Below, piece after piece: positions 33,583 to 42,304 of a stretch of DNA of 50,138 nt. How positions within the stretch are numbered: the stretch's first letter is position 1; every line of letters begins with the position of its first letter. The stretch is from Bradyrhizobium centrolobii (lineage in GTDB: Bacteria; Pseudomonadota; Alphaproteobacteria; Rhizobiales; Xanthobacteraceae), in the NCBI RefSeq assembly GCF_001641635.1, contig NZ_LUUB01000078.1:1-50138 (forward strand), read 5' to 3'. Under the pieces are notes generated by a model. It was not told the DNA's origin. It made no database searches and saw only the letters and a list, made by a program, of their open reading frames with translations. Position numbers and translations under genes: made by a program.

Positions 33583-35150
33583 TACCGTTTGACCAGCGCC
33601 TCGACCTCGCCGCGAAACGCCTGCCGCGAGCCGTCGTGCGAATAGAACATGTGGCCGCCGGGATAGACGACGAACTTGATCCGCGGCGTCGCGAAGGCCG
33701 GCAGCTGGTCGAGCACCCTCTGCGACCCGAAATAGGGCGTGGCAAGATCGAACAGCCCGTGCCCGACCAGCACGTTGAGCTTCGGATCGGTCGCAAGGAT
33801 CTGGCGCAGCTCCGACACCGACTGCGGCGGGGTGATGCCGTGGCCGAAATCCCAGGCGCGTTCGACGGCACCATTCAGCACTTCATAGGAGCCGTCGGGC
33901 CGCCAGTTGAGCTTGCGTGTCAGGACATCGACCGCAGCGCTGGTTAGCGGCGCCTGAAGCGCATCGCCGGAGGGATCGCCGAAACGGGAGCTGCTCGAAT
34001 CCGGATAGGGATCGAAGCCTCGCACGGAAGCGTCATATCGGCCGGTGACCTTGCCGTTCTTGCGGTCGAACTCGCGACGGAATTCGCCGACATCGAAACG
34101 GCCGGCGAGCCTGCGGCTCACGGCCTGGTCGATGCCGGTCAGGGCTGCGACCTTGTCGGCGAGACGATTGGTGGCCTCCTTGTCGGCTTGGCCCTTGACG
34201 AGATCAGCCAGGAATTCACCGCGCGCATAGGCCTCGACGTCGGCGAGATCGGCGCGCGTCACCGGCCCCTTCGCTTCGCGCGCGACCGCCGCATAGCTCG
34301 GCAGGGTCGCAACATATTGCAGGAGGCTGGTGCCTGTGAACTCGCGGAAGTCGAACAGCGGCGACAGCAGGATCAATCCTCTGACGCCGACGCCGTATTG
34401 GATCTGCAACTGTCGCACGACCTTTGGCCCGCGAATGCCACCATAGCTCTCGCCGGCGACATATTTCGGCGAGAGCAGCCGGCCGTGCTTCTCGAGCCAG
34501 CGGCGGATCACGAGCGCGATCGAGCTGACGTCGCCATCGATCGAATAGAACCGCTTGCGCACGTCTTCGCCGCTCGCGACGAAACGGCTGTAGCCGGTGC
34601 CGACGGGATCGATGAAGACGAGATCGGTGAAGTCGAGCCAGGTCTCCGCGTTCGGCTTCACCTCGGGCGACGCCGATGGCGAGAGGGCTTCGCCATCGAG
34701 AGGCAGCCGCCACGGCCCGGCACTGCCGAACTGGAGCCATGCCGAGGATGCGCCGGGCCCGCCATTGAACAGGAAGGTGACGGGGCGCGTGGCGTGGTCG
34801 GTGCCGTCGAGCTCATAGGAGGTGTAGGCGATATCGGCCTGCGGCTCGCGCTTGTCGTCGAACAGCCGGATCGAGCCGGCTATCGCGGTGAAGGCGAGCG
34901 TTCGCCCCGGCAGGTCGAGCATCTGATTCGTCGTCGCATCCGCAGGGAGACCATGCTGTTCGGCGGCCGAGGGCGAAGCCTGCGCCGCAGTCTGCGAACT
35001 GCCGCCACGTCCACCCTTCTGCCCCGTAGGCGCAGTCGCCTCGGGGCGCGGCTGCGGCGGATCGTCCGCATGCGCGAATCCTGCGAACGCGAAAGCGGAC
35101 ACAGCCAGTACCAGCCCCGCGTGGCGCAGTGCCGGCAAACCCATGACCAT
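33582..35150 (-). CDS. Exported S10-family serine carboxypeptidase
   Basis: 522 residues from ATG 35150, which has GGGAG at 7 nt (ATG 35156 or 35144 are alternatives). A signal peptide (LRHAGLVLAVSAFAFAGFAH) is followed by a Pro-rich linker and the S10 catalytic domain: oxyanion block FNGGPGASSAWLQFGSAGP, nucleophile VAGESYGGIRGPKV, Asp region PKLNVLVGHGLFDLATPYF and His in YPGGHMFYSHDGSR. It should remove C-terminal residues from peptides in the periplasm. The reading frame ends inside a palindromic repeat. Confidence 0.88.
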   Translation of the reverse strand: MVMGLPALRHAGLVLAVSAFAFAGFAHADDPPQPRPEATAPTGQKGGRGGSSQTAAQASPSAAEQHGLPADATTNQMLDLPGRTLAFTAIAGSIRLFDDKREPQADIAYTSYELDGTDHATRPVTFLFNGGPGASSAWLQFGSAGPWRLPLDGEALSPSASPEVKPNAETWLDFTDLVFIDPVGTGYSRFVASGEDVRKRFYSIDGDVSSIALVIRRWLEKHGRLLSPKYVAGESYGGIRGPKVVRQLQIQYGVGVRGLILLSPLFDFREFTGTSLLQYVATLPSYAAVAREAKGPVTRADLADVEAYARGEFLADLVKGQADKEATNRLADKVAALTGIDQAVSRRLAGRFDVGEFRREFDRKNGKVTGRYDASVRGFDPYPDSSSSRFGDPSGDALQAPLTSAAVDVLTRKLNWRPDGSYEVLNGAVERAWDFGHGITPPQSVSELRQILATDPKLNVLVGHGLFDLATPYFGSQRVLDQLPAFATPRIKFVVYPGGHMFYSHDGSRQAFRGEVEALVKR

Positions 35151-35156
35151 GATCAT

Positions 35157-35506
35157 TCTCCCTGCCCGGCTGTGGTCGCCCGTTGTCGGTTGCGAGCCGG
35201 TGACAGTCGAAAAACTAGCGAGGAATTGCGACGGTTTGGGGGATCACCGGTCCGGCAGCGCCCCGCGTTCTAGGCCAAAGTCGGCCCGAACTATCGCTTC
35301 ACGCCCCGGGGCAGTTGTCGTGAAATATTCATACCGGTGCTGATCGGGCGCAAATCGACCCAGCTTTACCCTGAATCGGGACGGGCGGCCGTCCCGGCCA
35401 CCCTCCGCTTGCTTTGAGAGGCGGTCATCCTCGACAATGGAGGCCCAGGTCGTATAGACGACCCCGGCGCAACCTCCTCGAGCCAGCGGCACCTGCCCGG
35501 AAGCCC
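35157..35506. other. Divergent intergenic region, no gene
   Basis: No supported gene. A hairpin CGGGACGG / CCGTCCCG (35377-35396) lies in the middle without a T-run. The region holds the starts of the carboxypeptidase and NAD kinase genes; no clear promoter match was found. Confidence 0.4.
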
Positions 35507-36280
35507 ATGACCAAGTCCTACGACCGGATCGCCTTCGTCGCCAGCCCGAGCATCGAGGCACAGTCCGCCTTCAACCAGCTCACCGAACGCTACGGCAATT
35601 GCGATCCGAAGGATGCCGACGTCGTAGTCGCGCTCGGCGGCGATGGGCTGATGCTCCAGACGCTGCACCAGAACATGCACACGGGAAAGCCGATCTACGG
35701 CATGCACCGCGGCACGGTCGGCTTCCTGATGAACGAGTACTCGACCCACGATTTGCGCACGCGACTCGAGGCGGCGCATGAATCCGAGATCAATCCGCTC
35801 CTGATGCGCGCAACCGACGTGCACGACCGCGTGCACCTCCATCATGCCATCAACGAAGTCGCCCTGTTCCGACAGACCTACCAGGCGGCGCGCTTGCGCA
35901 TCGTAATCGACGAGCGCGAGCGCATGCCCGAGCTGATCGCCGACGGCATCATGGTGGCGACCCCGGCCGGCTCGACCGCCTACAATCTGTCCGCGCAGGG
36001 ACCGATCCTGCCGATCAACGCCGCGCTGCTGGCACTGACCCCGATCAGCGCCTTCCGCCCGCGCCGGTGGCGCGGGGCCCTCCTGCCCAACACGGCCTAT
36101 GTCGTGATCGAGGTGCTGGAAGGCGAGAAGCGTCCCGTCGCCGCCGTGGCCGACCACGACGAGGTGCGCGACGTCCGCCGCGTCGAGGTGCTCGCCGACA
36201 GGACCATCTCGATGCGCATGCTGTTCGATCCCGGTCACAGCCTGGAAGAGCGCATTTTGCGGGAGCAGTTCGGCTACTGA
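35507..36280 (+). CDS. nadK: NAD kinase
   Basis: 257 residues from ATG 35507. It phosphorylates NAD+ to NADP+. Motifs are VVVALGGDGLMLQTLHQ (GGDG with catalytic Asp), the NE motif HAINEVALFR and the GTxTG-like loop PAGSTAYNLSAQGPI. Length and order fit bacterial PpnK. No clear ribosome site (GGAAG) but the start coincides with the conserved beginning. A receiver gene follows 99 bp later. Confidence 0.92.
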   Translation: MTKSYDRIAFVASPSIEAQSAFNQLTERYGNCDPKDADVVVALGGDGLMLQTLHQNMHTGKPIYGMHRGTVGFLMNEYSTHDLRTRLEAAHESEINPLLMRATDVHDRVHLHHAINEVALFRQTYQAARLRIVIDERERMPELIADGIMVATPAGSTAYNLSAQGPILPINAALLALTPISAFRPRRWRGALLPNTAYVVIEVLEGEKRPVAAVADHDEVRDVRRVEVLADRTISMRMLFDPGHSLEERILREQFGY

Positions 36281-36320
36281 GCCGGCTGCCTCGCAGCCCA
36301 CTGGAGCCCCGGTCGCAACG

Positions 36321-36355
36321 CTTCGTTAACTCCCGGCACGATATGGTTAACGAAG
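36321..36355. promoter_or_regulatory. Perfect 10-bp inverted repeat before the receiver gene
   Basis: CTTCGTTAAC and GTTAACGAAG are exact inverses with a 15-nt centre, 25 nt before ATG 36380. GTTAAC half-sites resemble CtrA half-sites, but the spacing is not the usual one. It could be an operator or a terminator for nadK; the T-run needed for the latter is absent. Confidence 0.5.
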
Positions 36356-36379
36356 GTTGACCGCTTTGGCCCGGGCGTC

Positions 36380-36925
36380 ATGTTCCGCATCGACTTCAAC
36401 AAGCTGCGCTTCCTCGTCTGCGACGACAATCCGCACATGCGCCGCATCCTGCGGACGCTGCTGCACTCCTTCGGCGCGCGTGAGGTCTATGAAGCCGAGG
36501 ACGGCGCGACCGCGCTTGAAATGTACAGCCACTACGTGCCCGACATCGTCATCACCGACTGGGCGATGCCGATCTTCGACGGGCTCGAACTCGCGCAGAT
36601 GATCCGGCAGCCGGAATCCAAGGGCAACCCCTACGCGCCGATCATCATGCTGACGGGACATTCGGAGAAGCGCAGGGTCACGATCGCGCGCGATGCCGGC
36701 GTCACCGAATTCCTGGCCAAGCCGATCTCGGCCAAGGGCCTCTACCAGCGCATCCTCAACGTGGTCGCCAACCCCCGGCCCTTCATCAAGACCAAGACCT
36801 ATTTCGGGCCCGACCGACGCCGCAACATGAACTCCGCCTATATGGGCCCCGAGCGCCGCGTCGGTGAGAAGCACGAGGTGCTCCAGCAGCCCTCGCTGCT
36901 CGACAAGGCCCGCTCGTCCATCTAG
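36380..36925 (+). CDS. CheY-like response regulator with a C-terminal tail
   Basis: 181 residues. The receiver domain spans about 1-130: acidic pair CDDN, the phospho-acceptor Asp in IVITDWAMPIFDG, Thr/Ser in IIMLTGHSE and Lys in FLAKPISAKG. The remaining 50 residues have no DNA-binding domain but contain FGPDRRRN and MGPERRVG, a twin GP(D/E)RR motif seen in alphaproteobacterial single-domain regulators. An Hpt-domain gene follows 28 nt later, likely its phosphorylation partner. Confidence 0.88.
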   Translation: MFRIDFNKLRFLVCDDNPHMRRILRTLLHSFGAREVYEAEDGATALEMYSHYVPDIVITDWAMPIFDGLELAQMIRQPESKGNPYAPIIMLTGHSEKRRVTIARDAGVTEFLAKPISAKGLYQRILNVVANPRPFIKTKTYFGPDRRRNMNSAYMGPERRVGEKHEVLQQPSLLDKARSSI

Positions 36926-36952
36926 CGCAACGTCTGAAGCGAGGCAGGCATC

Positions 36953-37531
36953 ATGGCGAAGAACAGCGCAAGGGACATCGAGGTCAAGGCCTTCGCCACC
37001 CATCACGTGATTACGCAGCCCAATCCGCTGCGCAAGGTGCTGCGCCGGGTCGAGGCCAAGGACATGGACGACCCGGTCGGACGCGCCGAGCAGGCGCTTG
37101 CCGGCCTCTCCGGCGAGTTCAAGGACTGGATGGCGACCGAGGTCGACCGGCTGTCCGCCGCCTGGGCCGCCATCCAGAAAGATGGCTTCGACGACGCACG
37201 GCGCGGTGAGCTGTTCCGCGCCGCTCACGACATCAAGGGCGATGCGGCCACGTTCGGCTTTCCATCAGCGGCTGTGATCGCCGAAAGCCTGTGCCGGGTC
37301 ATCGAGCATGCGCCCGATCTCGCCAGGGTGCCGGCCGAACTGTTCTCGCACCACATCAACGCCATCACGGCGATCGTGCACGAGAACACGAGGCTCGACA
37401 GCCTCAGCGTCTCCAGCGAACTGAGCCGCCGTCTACGCAAGGTCGCCGACGAATATCTCGCCCACGTCAACCGCGACCGCCCCGAGCATCTCGAAGCGAT
37501 CCTGGCGCCGAGCATCGTGCCGGGGGAGTAG
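36953..37531 (+). CDS. Hpt-domain phosphotransfer protein
   Basis: 192 residues with the histidine phosphotransfer helix FRAAHDIKGDAATFGFP (His in AHDIKG) at about 85-101. The family's four-helix bundle is helical throughout. The N-terminal 40 residues are an extra region with no domain. It is 28 nt downstream of the CheY-like gene and probably relays phosphate to or from it. The cognate kinase is not in the window. Confidence 0.8.
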   Translation: MAKNSARDIEVKAFATHHVITQPNPLRKVLRRVEAKDMDDPVGRAEQALAGLSGEFKDWMATEVDRLSAAWAAIQKDGFDDARRGELFRAAHDIKGDAATFGFPSAAVIAESLCRVIEHAPDLARVPAELFSHHINAITAIVHENTRLDSLSVSSELSRRLRKVADEYLAHVNRDRPEHLEAILAPSIVPGE

Positions 37532-37549
37532 CGCTCGGCTATTTCTTCT

Positions 37550-37629
37550 CGTCGTTGCGAGCGCAGCGAAGCAATCCAGACTGTCCCCGCCGAGGGATTC
37601 TGGATTGCTTCGCTGCGCTTGCAATGACG
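37550..37629. repeat. Dispersed palindromic repeat
   Basis: CGTCGTTGCGAGCGCAGCGA and AAGCAATCCAGA at the left are mirrored by TCTGGATTGCTTCGCTGCGC and TTGCAATGACG. This is the common rhizobial CAATCCAGA-type repeat. It lies between the Hpt gene and DUF2336 gene, which converge. Confidence 0.75.
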
Positions 37630-37690
37630 GAGCTTGTGTTTCCCGCCGTGCCCTATTGCTGCTTCGTTCTACGCCGCGCTCGGGAATTGT

Positions 37691-37780
37691 AGGGTGGGCA
37701 AAGCGAAGCGTGCCCACCGATTCACTCGGCTTGCGCGGTTGGATGGTGGGCACGGCGCTAAGGCGCCTTTGCCCATCGTC
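37691..37780. repeat. Second dispersed palindromic repeat
   Basis: AGGGTGGGCAAAGCGAAGCG and TGCCCACC pair with GGTGGGCAC and GCCTTTGCCCATCG at the right, separated by TCGGCTTGCGCGG. Typical of interspersed repeats at convergent rhizobial gene ends. Confidence 0.7.
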
Positions 37781-37792
37781 CGGTGCCCTTCA

Positions 37793-38968
37793 TCAGGCCG
37801 CGATCAGATCATCGTAAACCGGGACGATCGCCTCGTCCGCGACCAGTTCGTCGCAGAACAGCCGCGCCTCTTCGCGCGCCGACTCGGTCGCGAAACGGCG
37901 CAGCAGGATCAAGAGCGGTTCGGTGGCGCCGCGATCGGTCTCACAATGGGTGAGCACGCGCTCGACCATGCGCCGGCGCAACCGCGCAGCGCCCTCGTCG
38001 GTATCGACGAAGCCGTTCTCGTGGCAGGCCTCGAGCGCGACCTGGAAGGCCGCAAAGGTGCCCTCCGGCAGACCGGCGCGGCGGAGCAGCGCGTGCAGGC
38101 TGCTGCCGCGACGATCGTGCAGCAGCGCGGACACGCGCGCCAGCGGCAGATCGGATAGTTCGGCGAGCGCCGCGTCGAACAGTTCGAGATTGTTCGACAA
38201 CAGCGCGCGCAGGATCAGGCCCGCGGTGAGCTGACCCGTGACGCGCAGGTGCCGCACCAGGCCCTGCATGTCATCGCCGCGCGACCGCGCGGCGATGTTC
38301 ATGGTGGAGCGGTCGCGCGCCTCGGTCGCCATGCGGCCGGCGCGGTCGGCGCTCAGCCAATTCCGCGCCACGACGAACTGCGCCAGCGTCTCGGACAGTT
38401 TCGCAACCAGGGCCGCGCGCGTGGCCGCCGGCAAATCCTCCAGCACCAGCATCGCCTCGCGGATCGCGGCGAGATGGCCGTGGCGCTCGACGATGCGGTC
38501 CCATGAGAACGGTGCGAGTTCGGCGTAGGGATTTTCGATCAATTCGAGGGCTGCGGCGGCACAGCCGACTTCGGCGATCGCGGCGCAGACCGAGGTCGCC
38601 AGCGCGATGCGGCGCGCGATCGCGCACTGCACCTCGTCATTGCCGGTCGCGACGATGTCGACGAGATCGGCATCGATCAGAAGCGGGGAATGTTCGAGCA
38701 CGGGCAGCGCGACGGTGGGCTGGTCCGCCGACAGCGCCCGCACGATCGCCGCCGGCGCCTCGGCGCTCCACGCAAAGGCCTCCGCCATCGCCTGTCGCAC
38801 CAGGGGCGACGGATCGTCGAGCAGCATCAACAGCGCGCCTTCGGCGGCCACGCGGTCGTCATGGGAAAGGTCTGAGATCAGCCAGGCGCGCGCCAATGCC
38901 CGCGTTGCCTCGGCCCGCTCGCCGGCGGGCGCCGTCCTGATCCAACTGATAAACTGCCGAACGATCAT
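37793..38968 (-). CDS. DUF2336 protein
   Basis: 391 residues from ATG 38968, mostly Ala-rich helical repeats such as LLMLLDDPSPLVRQAMAEAF and AIVRALSADQPTVALPVLEH, similar to HEAT-like arrays. DUF2336 genes occur widely in alphaproteobacteria; some members lie near flagellar or regulatory genes. No enzymatic motif is seen. Its promoter region contains two near-matches to the CtrA box. Function is unknown. Confidence 0.85.
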   Translation of the reverse strand: MIVRQFISWIRTAPAGERAEATRALARAWLISDLSHDDRVAAEGALLMLLDDPSPLVRQAMAEAFAWSAEAPAAIVRALSADQPTVALPVLEHSPLLIDADLVDIVATGNDEVQCAIARRIALATSVCAAIAEVGCAAAALELIENPYAELAPFSWDRIVERHGHLAAIREAMLVLEDLPAATRAALVAKLSETLAQFVVARNWLSADRAGRMATEARDRSTMNIAARSRGDDMQGLVRHLRVTGQLTAGLILRALLSNNLELFDAALAELSDLPLARVSALLHDRRGSSLHALLRRAGLPEGTFAAFQVALEACHENGFVDTDEGAARLRRRMVERVLTHCETDRGATEPLLILLRRFATESAREEARLFCDELVADEAIVPVYDDLIAA

Positions 38969-39042
38969 GGTCCTTCCGGCTTACGCAACCCAACGAAAAC
39001 GGTGACGGCTTGTCACTTGCAACCGAAAATACACCACGACGC

Positions 39043-39091
39043 TTAACAAAGCGTTCACCATAACCGACTGGTTTTATTGACGTTTTGTTAA
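39043..39091. promoter_or_regulatory. Two imperfect CtrA-like boxes upstream of DUF2336 gene
   Basis: TTAACAAAGCGTTCA (39043-39057) and TTGACGTTTTGTTAA (39077-39091) each match TTAA-N7-TTAA with one changed base. They lie 75-123 bp before ATG 38968. Confidence 0.3.
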
Positions 39092-39229
39092 GGGAACAAA
39101 GACCGCATACGCGCGTGCCCCCGTGCAGCGCAGCATGAAGTGATGCGCTGCCAAGGCCCCATCCCTCTCCGCGTACATGCTAGGTGCCGGCTCTGCGCAG
39201 CAGCGCGTCCGGGACACGAGAAATGGCTG

Positions 39230-40237
39230 TTAGCTCGAGAACGTGCCGCTGCGATCGCTGAAGAGGTCGAGCGGCTGCGGCGGCTGAACTTCAGGCGTGG
39301 CCGAAGTGAGCGAGGCGTTGTTGCCCCACAATTTCTGCACCGTCGTCGAGACCGGCTGCGTCGCATCGCCCGGCTGATAGATCGAGCGAAACGCCGGTGT
39401 GCTCGGCGAATTGTCGGCGAGGGTCGTTGCCGACGTCGCGCCGACCGGCGTCACAGCACGCGTATCCGGGAAGGTCTGGAGATAGGCGGCGTTGTCGATC
39501 AGAGGCGTCGGCTGCACGCCGTTTGCGCTCGCGACCTGGGTCGTCGACGGCGCGTCGCCATACATCGCCATCGCGCTGCGGGTCGCTTTCGAACTCGCGG
39601 CGCCCGCATAGCGCGACGACAGCACCGAATAGACTTCCGACACGCTGCGCGCGCGGCCGTCCTGGGCGTAGAAAATCGAGCGGTTGGAGGCGGCCGCATT
39701 GGGAAACAGGCGCGCCCCGACGGCTTGCGGATTGTCCTCGGCATTGGCGATCAGCTTGGCCGCGCCGCCCACGCCCATGAAATGCGCCATGTAGAGTTCG
39801 CTGTCGGACGGCCTGCGGCCGAGCAGGCCAGTGAGCTTGAAGCTGTTCGACTGCGTCAGCGCCGCAGCCATGTCGGACGCGGCCTGTGGATCGTCGCGCA
39901 GCTTCATGATCGACCGCTTCATGACGGGATCTTCGACGGTGTAGCTGCCGGACGAGGTTTTGGTGATGGCGTCGGCATAGCTGCCATAGCCGAGCTGGGC
40001 CCCCGCCTCCTTCACCGTGCCGAGCCAGGTCTGATCGATGAACTGATAGAGCCCGTGCGCAGACGACGTGGTGGCGCCCGCAGTCGGATCGAAATCCGAT
40101 TCCATCTTGGCGGTGGTCAGCATGTATTCGAAGCTGACGCCGGAGAGATTGGAGGCCTGCTTGATCGCGCCGGCAACGCGCGCTCGCGACTGGTCCGTAG
40201 CGGCCGTCTGCGTGGCACTGGAGTTGTCGACCGACAT
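39230..40237 (-). CDS. Lytic transglycosylase (SLT domain)
   Basis: 335 residues from ATG 40237. The SLT catalytic block is SFEYMLTTAKMESDFDPTAG, with the catalytic Glu in KMESDF, and HGLYQFIDQTWLGTV. The remaining 200 residues are a linker and a low-complexity tail rich in Ala, Ser and Pro. No ordinary signal peptide is seen; flagellar-associated enzymes of this type may use another route. It should cut peptidoglycan glycan strands. A perfect CtrA-type box lies 80 bp upstream. Confidence 0.85.
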   Translation of the reverse strand: MSVDNSSATQTAATDQSRARVAGAIKQASNLSGVSFEYMLTTAKMESDFDPTAGATTSSAHGLYQFIDQTWLGTVKEAGAQLGYGSYADAITKTSSGSYTVEDPVMKRSIMKLRDDPQAASDMAAALTQSNSFKLTGLLGRRPSDSELYMAHFMGVGGAAKLIANAEDNPQAVGARLFPNAAASNRSIFYAQDGRARSVSEVYSVLSSRYAGAASSKATRSAMAMYGDAPSTTQVASANGVQPTPLIDNAAYLQTFPDTRAVTPVGATSATTLADNSPSTPAFRSIYQPGDATQPVSTTVQKLWGNNASLTSATPEVQPPQPLDLFSDRSGTFSS

Positions 40238-40316
40238 GATGGAGTGCCCGCCCCGCGCGGCGTTGAGCGGCGCCGGCAATTCGGCGCCCTGTCGTCCCAC
40301 CGTGGGACAGGTATGG

Positions 40317-40331
40317 TTAATGCGGGGTTAA
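40317..40331 (-). promoter_or_regulatory. CtrA-type binding site
   Basis: TTAA (40317-40320), 7 bp, TTAA (40328-40331): the consensus of the cell-cycle regulator CtrA. It lies 80 bp upstream of the transglycosylase start (ATG 40237). Confidence 0.55.
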
Positions 40332-40342
40332 GATGCCTCTCC

Positions 40343-40446
40343 CGGTCATTCCGGGGCGCACCAAAGGTGCGAACCCGGAATCCATTAAGCCGCGTAGTGC
40401 CTGGCGATGGATTCCGGGTTCGCGCTTTACGCGCCCCGGAATGACG
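40343..40446. repeat. Dispersed palindromic repeat
   Basis: GTCATTCCGGGGCGCACC and CGAACCCGGAATCCAT at the left are mirrored by ATGGATTCCGGGTTCGCG and GCGCCCCGGAATGAC. Common rhizobial interspersed repeat, here at the end of hisI. Confidence 0.8.
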
Positions 40447-40451
40447 GACAG

Positions 40452-40874
40452 CTATTTCTTGTACACCGCACCCGGATCGAACAGCCGCTCGGCGTCGACG
40501 AAGGCGAGTTTCGCGCCCCCGCCGTCCGCCTCGACTTTGCGGTAGAAGCAGGACCTGCGACCGGTATGGCAGGCCGCACCCACCTGCTCGACCCGAATCC
40601 AGACCGCGTCCTGGTCGCAATCGGTGCGCATCTCGACCACGCGCTGGGTCTGACCCGACGTCTCACCTTTTCGCCATAAGGCATTACGCGAGCGGCTGAA
40701 GTACCAGGCCTCGCCCGTCGCAATCGTCTTGCGGAGCGCCTCGTCGTTCATGTGGGCGACCATCAGCAGGTCGCCCGTGGCAGCGTCCGTCGCCACGCAG
40801 GTCACGAGGCCGGCCGCGTCGAACCGGGGTTGGAAGGAGAGCCCTTCCTCGATCTCATGGGAGTGAGCGGACAC
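40452..40874 (-). CDS. hisI: Phosphoribosyl-AMP cyclohydrolase
   Basis: 140 residues from GTG 40874 (start of VSAHSHEIEEGLSFQPRFD; a longer reading exists but overlaps folE and looks wrong). It catalyses the third step of histidine synthesis. Motifs are the Zn/Mg-binding TDCDQDAVWIRVEQ and AACHTGRRSCFYRK, with three Cys and the acidic cluster of HisI. It lies 26 nt downstream of folE in one operon; a palindromic repeat follows. Confidence 0.92.
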   Translation of the reverse strand: MSAHSHEIEEGLSFQPRFDAAGLVTCVATDAATGDLLMVAHMNDEALRKTIATGEAWYFSRSRNALWRKGETSGQTQRVVEMRTDCDQDAVWIRVEQVGAACHTGRRSCFYRKVEADGGGAKLAFVDAERLFDPGAVYKK

Positions 40875-40900
40875 AGAACCCTCGCCAGTTTTTTGCGAGG

Positions 40901-41593
40901 TCAGCGCTGCGTGCCTCGCACCAGAGACAGGAAGCGGCCCTGCTCCGCCGGATTGTCGCGGAACATGCCGGTGAAGCGGCTGGTGAACGTCGTCGCGCCA
41001 TGCTTGGCGACGCCGCGCACCGACATGCAGGTATGCTCGGCCTCGACCAGCACAGCGACGCCGCGGGGTTTCAGGATCTCGTCGATGGCCGCCGCGATCT
41101 GCGCCGTCAGGTGCTCCTGGGTCTGGAGCCGGCGGGCGAAGATGTCGGTGAGGCGCGCGAGCTTCGACAGGCCGACAACGCGCTCCACCGGCGTGTAGGC
41201 GATGTGCGCCTTGCCGTAGAACGGCATCATATGATGCTCGCACTGCGAGGTGAACTCGATATCGCGCACCAACACGAAGTCGTCATAGCCCGCGGTCTCG
41301 CCGAAGGTGCGGTCGAGCACCTCGGCCGGGCACTGGTGGTAGCCCTGGTAGAGCTCGTCGAAGGCCTCGACCACGCGGCGCGGCGTGTCCAGGAGCCCCT
41401 CGCGCGCGGTGTTCTCGCCGATATAGGCGAGCAGCGTCTTCACCGCCTGCTCGGCCTCGGCGCGCGCGGGGCGCGGCTGGTCGGCGCGGACGGCGGCCGC
41501 GAGAAATTCGGCAGGATCAAGCTCCGCCGGACGGCTCTCGGGCTGCTTGTCGGAAGGCTTGTTGGGGCGGATGGATTTGATCAAAGCGTCCAT
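40901..41593 (-). CDS. folE: GTP cyclohydrolase I
   Basis: 230 residues from ATG 41593 (GGAG 5 nt upstream; a longer frame exists). It makes 7,8-dihydroneopterin triphosphate for folate. The zinc ligands are present in QCEHHMMPFYGKAH (Cys and His) and HTCMSVRGVAKHG (Cys). The N-terminal 40 residues are an unconserved extension. It is the first gene of a folE-hisI operon and is divergent from the IscU-like gene, with 249 bp between. Confidence 0.95.
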   Translation of the reverse strand: MDALIKSIRPNKPSDKQPESRPAELDPAEFLAAAVRADQPRPARAEAEQAVKTLLAYIGENTAREGLLDTPRRVVEAFDELYQGYHQCPAEVLDRTFGETAGYDDFVLVRDIEFTSQCEHHMMPFYGKAHIAYTPVERVVGLSKLARLTDIFARRLQTQEHLTAQIAAAIDEILKPRGVAVLVEAEHTCMSVRGVAKHGATTFTSRFTGMFRDNPAEQGRFLSLVRGTQR

Positions 41594-41841
41594 GTCAACT
41601 CCGTTCGACGGCCTTGCGGCCGGAGTGTCACCGGCAGACGGGGCGGCAGAACCGCCGGACGCCTGAAGAGAACAACCGATCCCGGCGCAAAAAATATCCT
41701 CCGCTCCAACCCCGGCCGCGTGGTTCTCGATCACCGGCCACAGGACCGCTGGACTGTTTTTCCGCCAGTTCCGCCCCTATATAGGACCGTGGACGGCGCC
41801 CGCCAAGGCCGATCCGGTGAGGAAGTGCTGGACTCCATCAC

Positions 41842-42297
41842 ATGCTGAACGACATTTATAACAAGCGGATCATCGAGCTGGCCGGGAATATTCCGCGCCT
41901 CGGACGGCTTTCGGACCCCGATGCCACCGCCACCGCCCACTCAAAGCTGTGCGGTTCGACCGTGAAGGTCGACCTCAAGATGGATGGCGACACCGTCACC
42001 GATTTCGCCCACGACGTGAAGGCGTGCGCACTCGGCCAGGCCTCTTCATCCATCATGGCAAGTCACGTCGTCGGCTCGACTGCCAGCGAACTCCGTGAGT
42101 TACGTGAAACCGTTCGCAAGATGCTCAAGGAGAACGGCGCGCCACCGGACGGAAAATGGGCTGAGATCAAGTTCCTCGAGCCGGTCCGCGACTACAAGGC
42201 GCGCCACGCTTCGACGCTGCTGACCTTCGACGCCGTGGTCGACGCCATCGGCCAGATCGAGGCCAAGGCCAAGCAGCCGGCGGCAGCGCAGGGCTGA
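41842..42297 (+). CDS. Atypical IscU-like iron-sulfur scaffold protein
   Basis: 151 residues with the NifU_N/IscU fold (starts MLNDIYNKRIIELAGNIPRL). Two of the three cluster Cys are present (Cys37 in KLCGSTVK and Cys62 in VKACALGQAS). The Asp that follows the first Cys in IscU (CGD) is Ser (CGS), and the third Cys region reads DYKARHASTLLTFDAV, with Ala and Ser where Cys is expected. It is therefore unlikely to be a classical [2Fe-2S] scaffold, though it could carry clusters transiently or act differently. It is divergent from folE and is followed by a repeat. Confidence 0.8.
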   Translation: MLNDIYNKRIIELAGNIPRLGRLSDPDATATAHSKLCGSTVKVDLKMDGDTVTDFAHDVKACALGQASSSIMASHVVGSTASELRELRETVRKMLKENGAPPDGKWAEIKFLEPVRDYKARHASTLLTFDAVVDAIGQIEAKAKQPAAAQG

Positions 42298-42304
42298 GCT
42301 TTCA

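Noticed and set aside
39140..40444. 434-codon frame on the + strand
   Set aside because: Antisense to the lytic transglycosylase gene; Arg-rich shadow.
40452..41243. Longer reading of hisI (263 codons)
   Set aside because: The first 120 residues overlap folE in another frame; HisI begins at GTG 40874.
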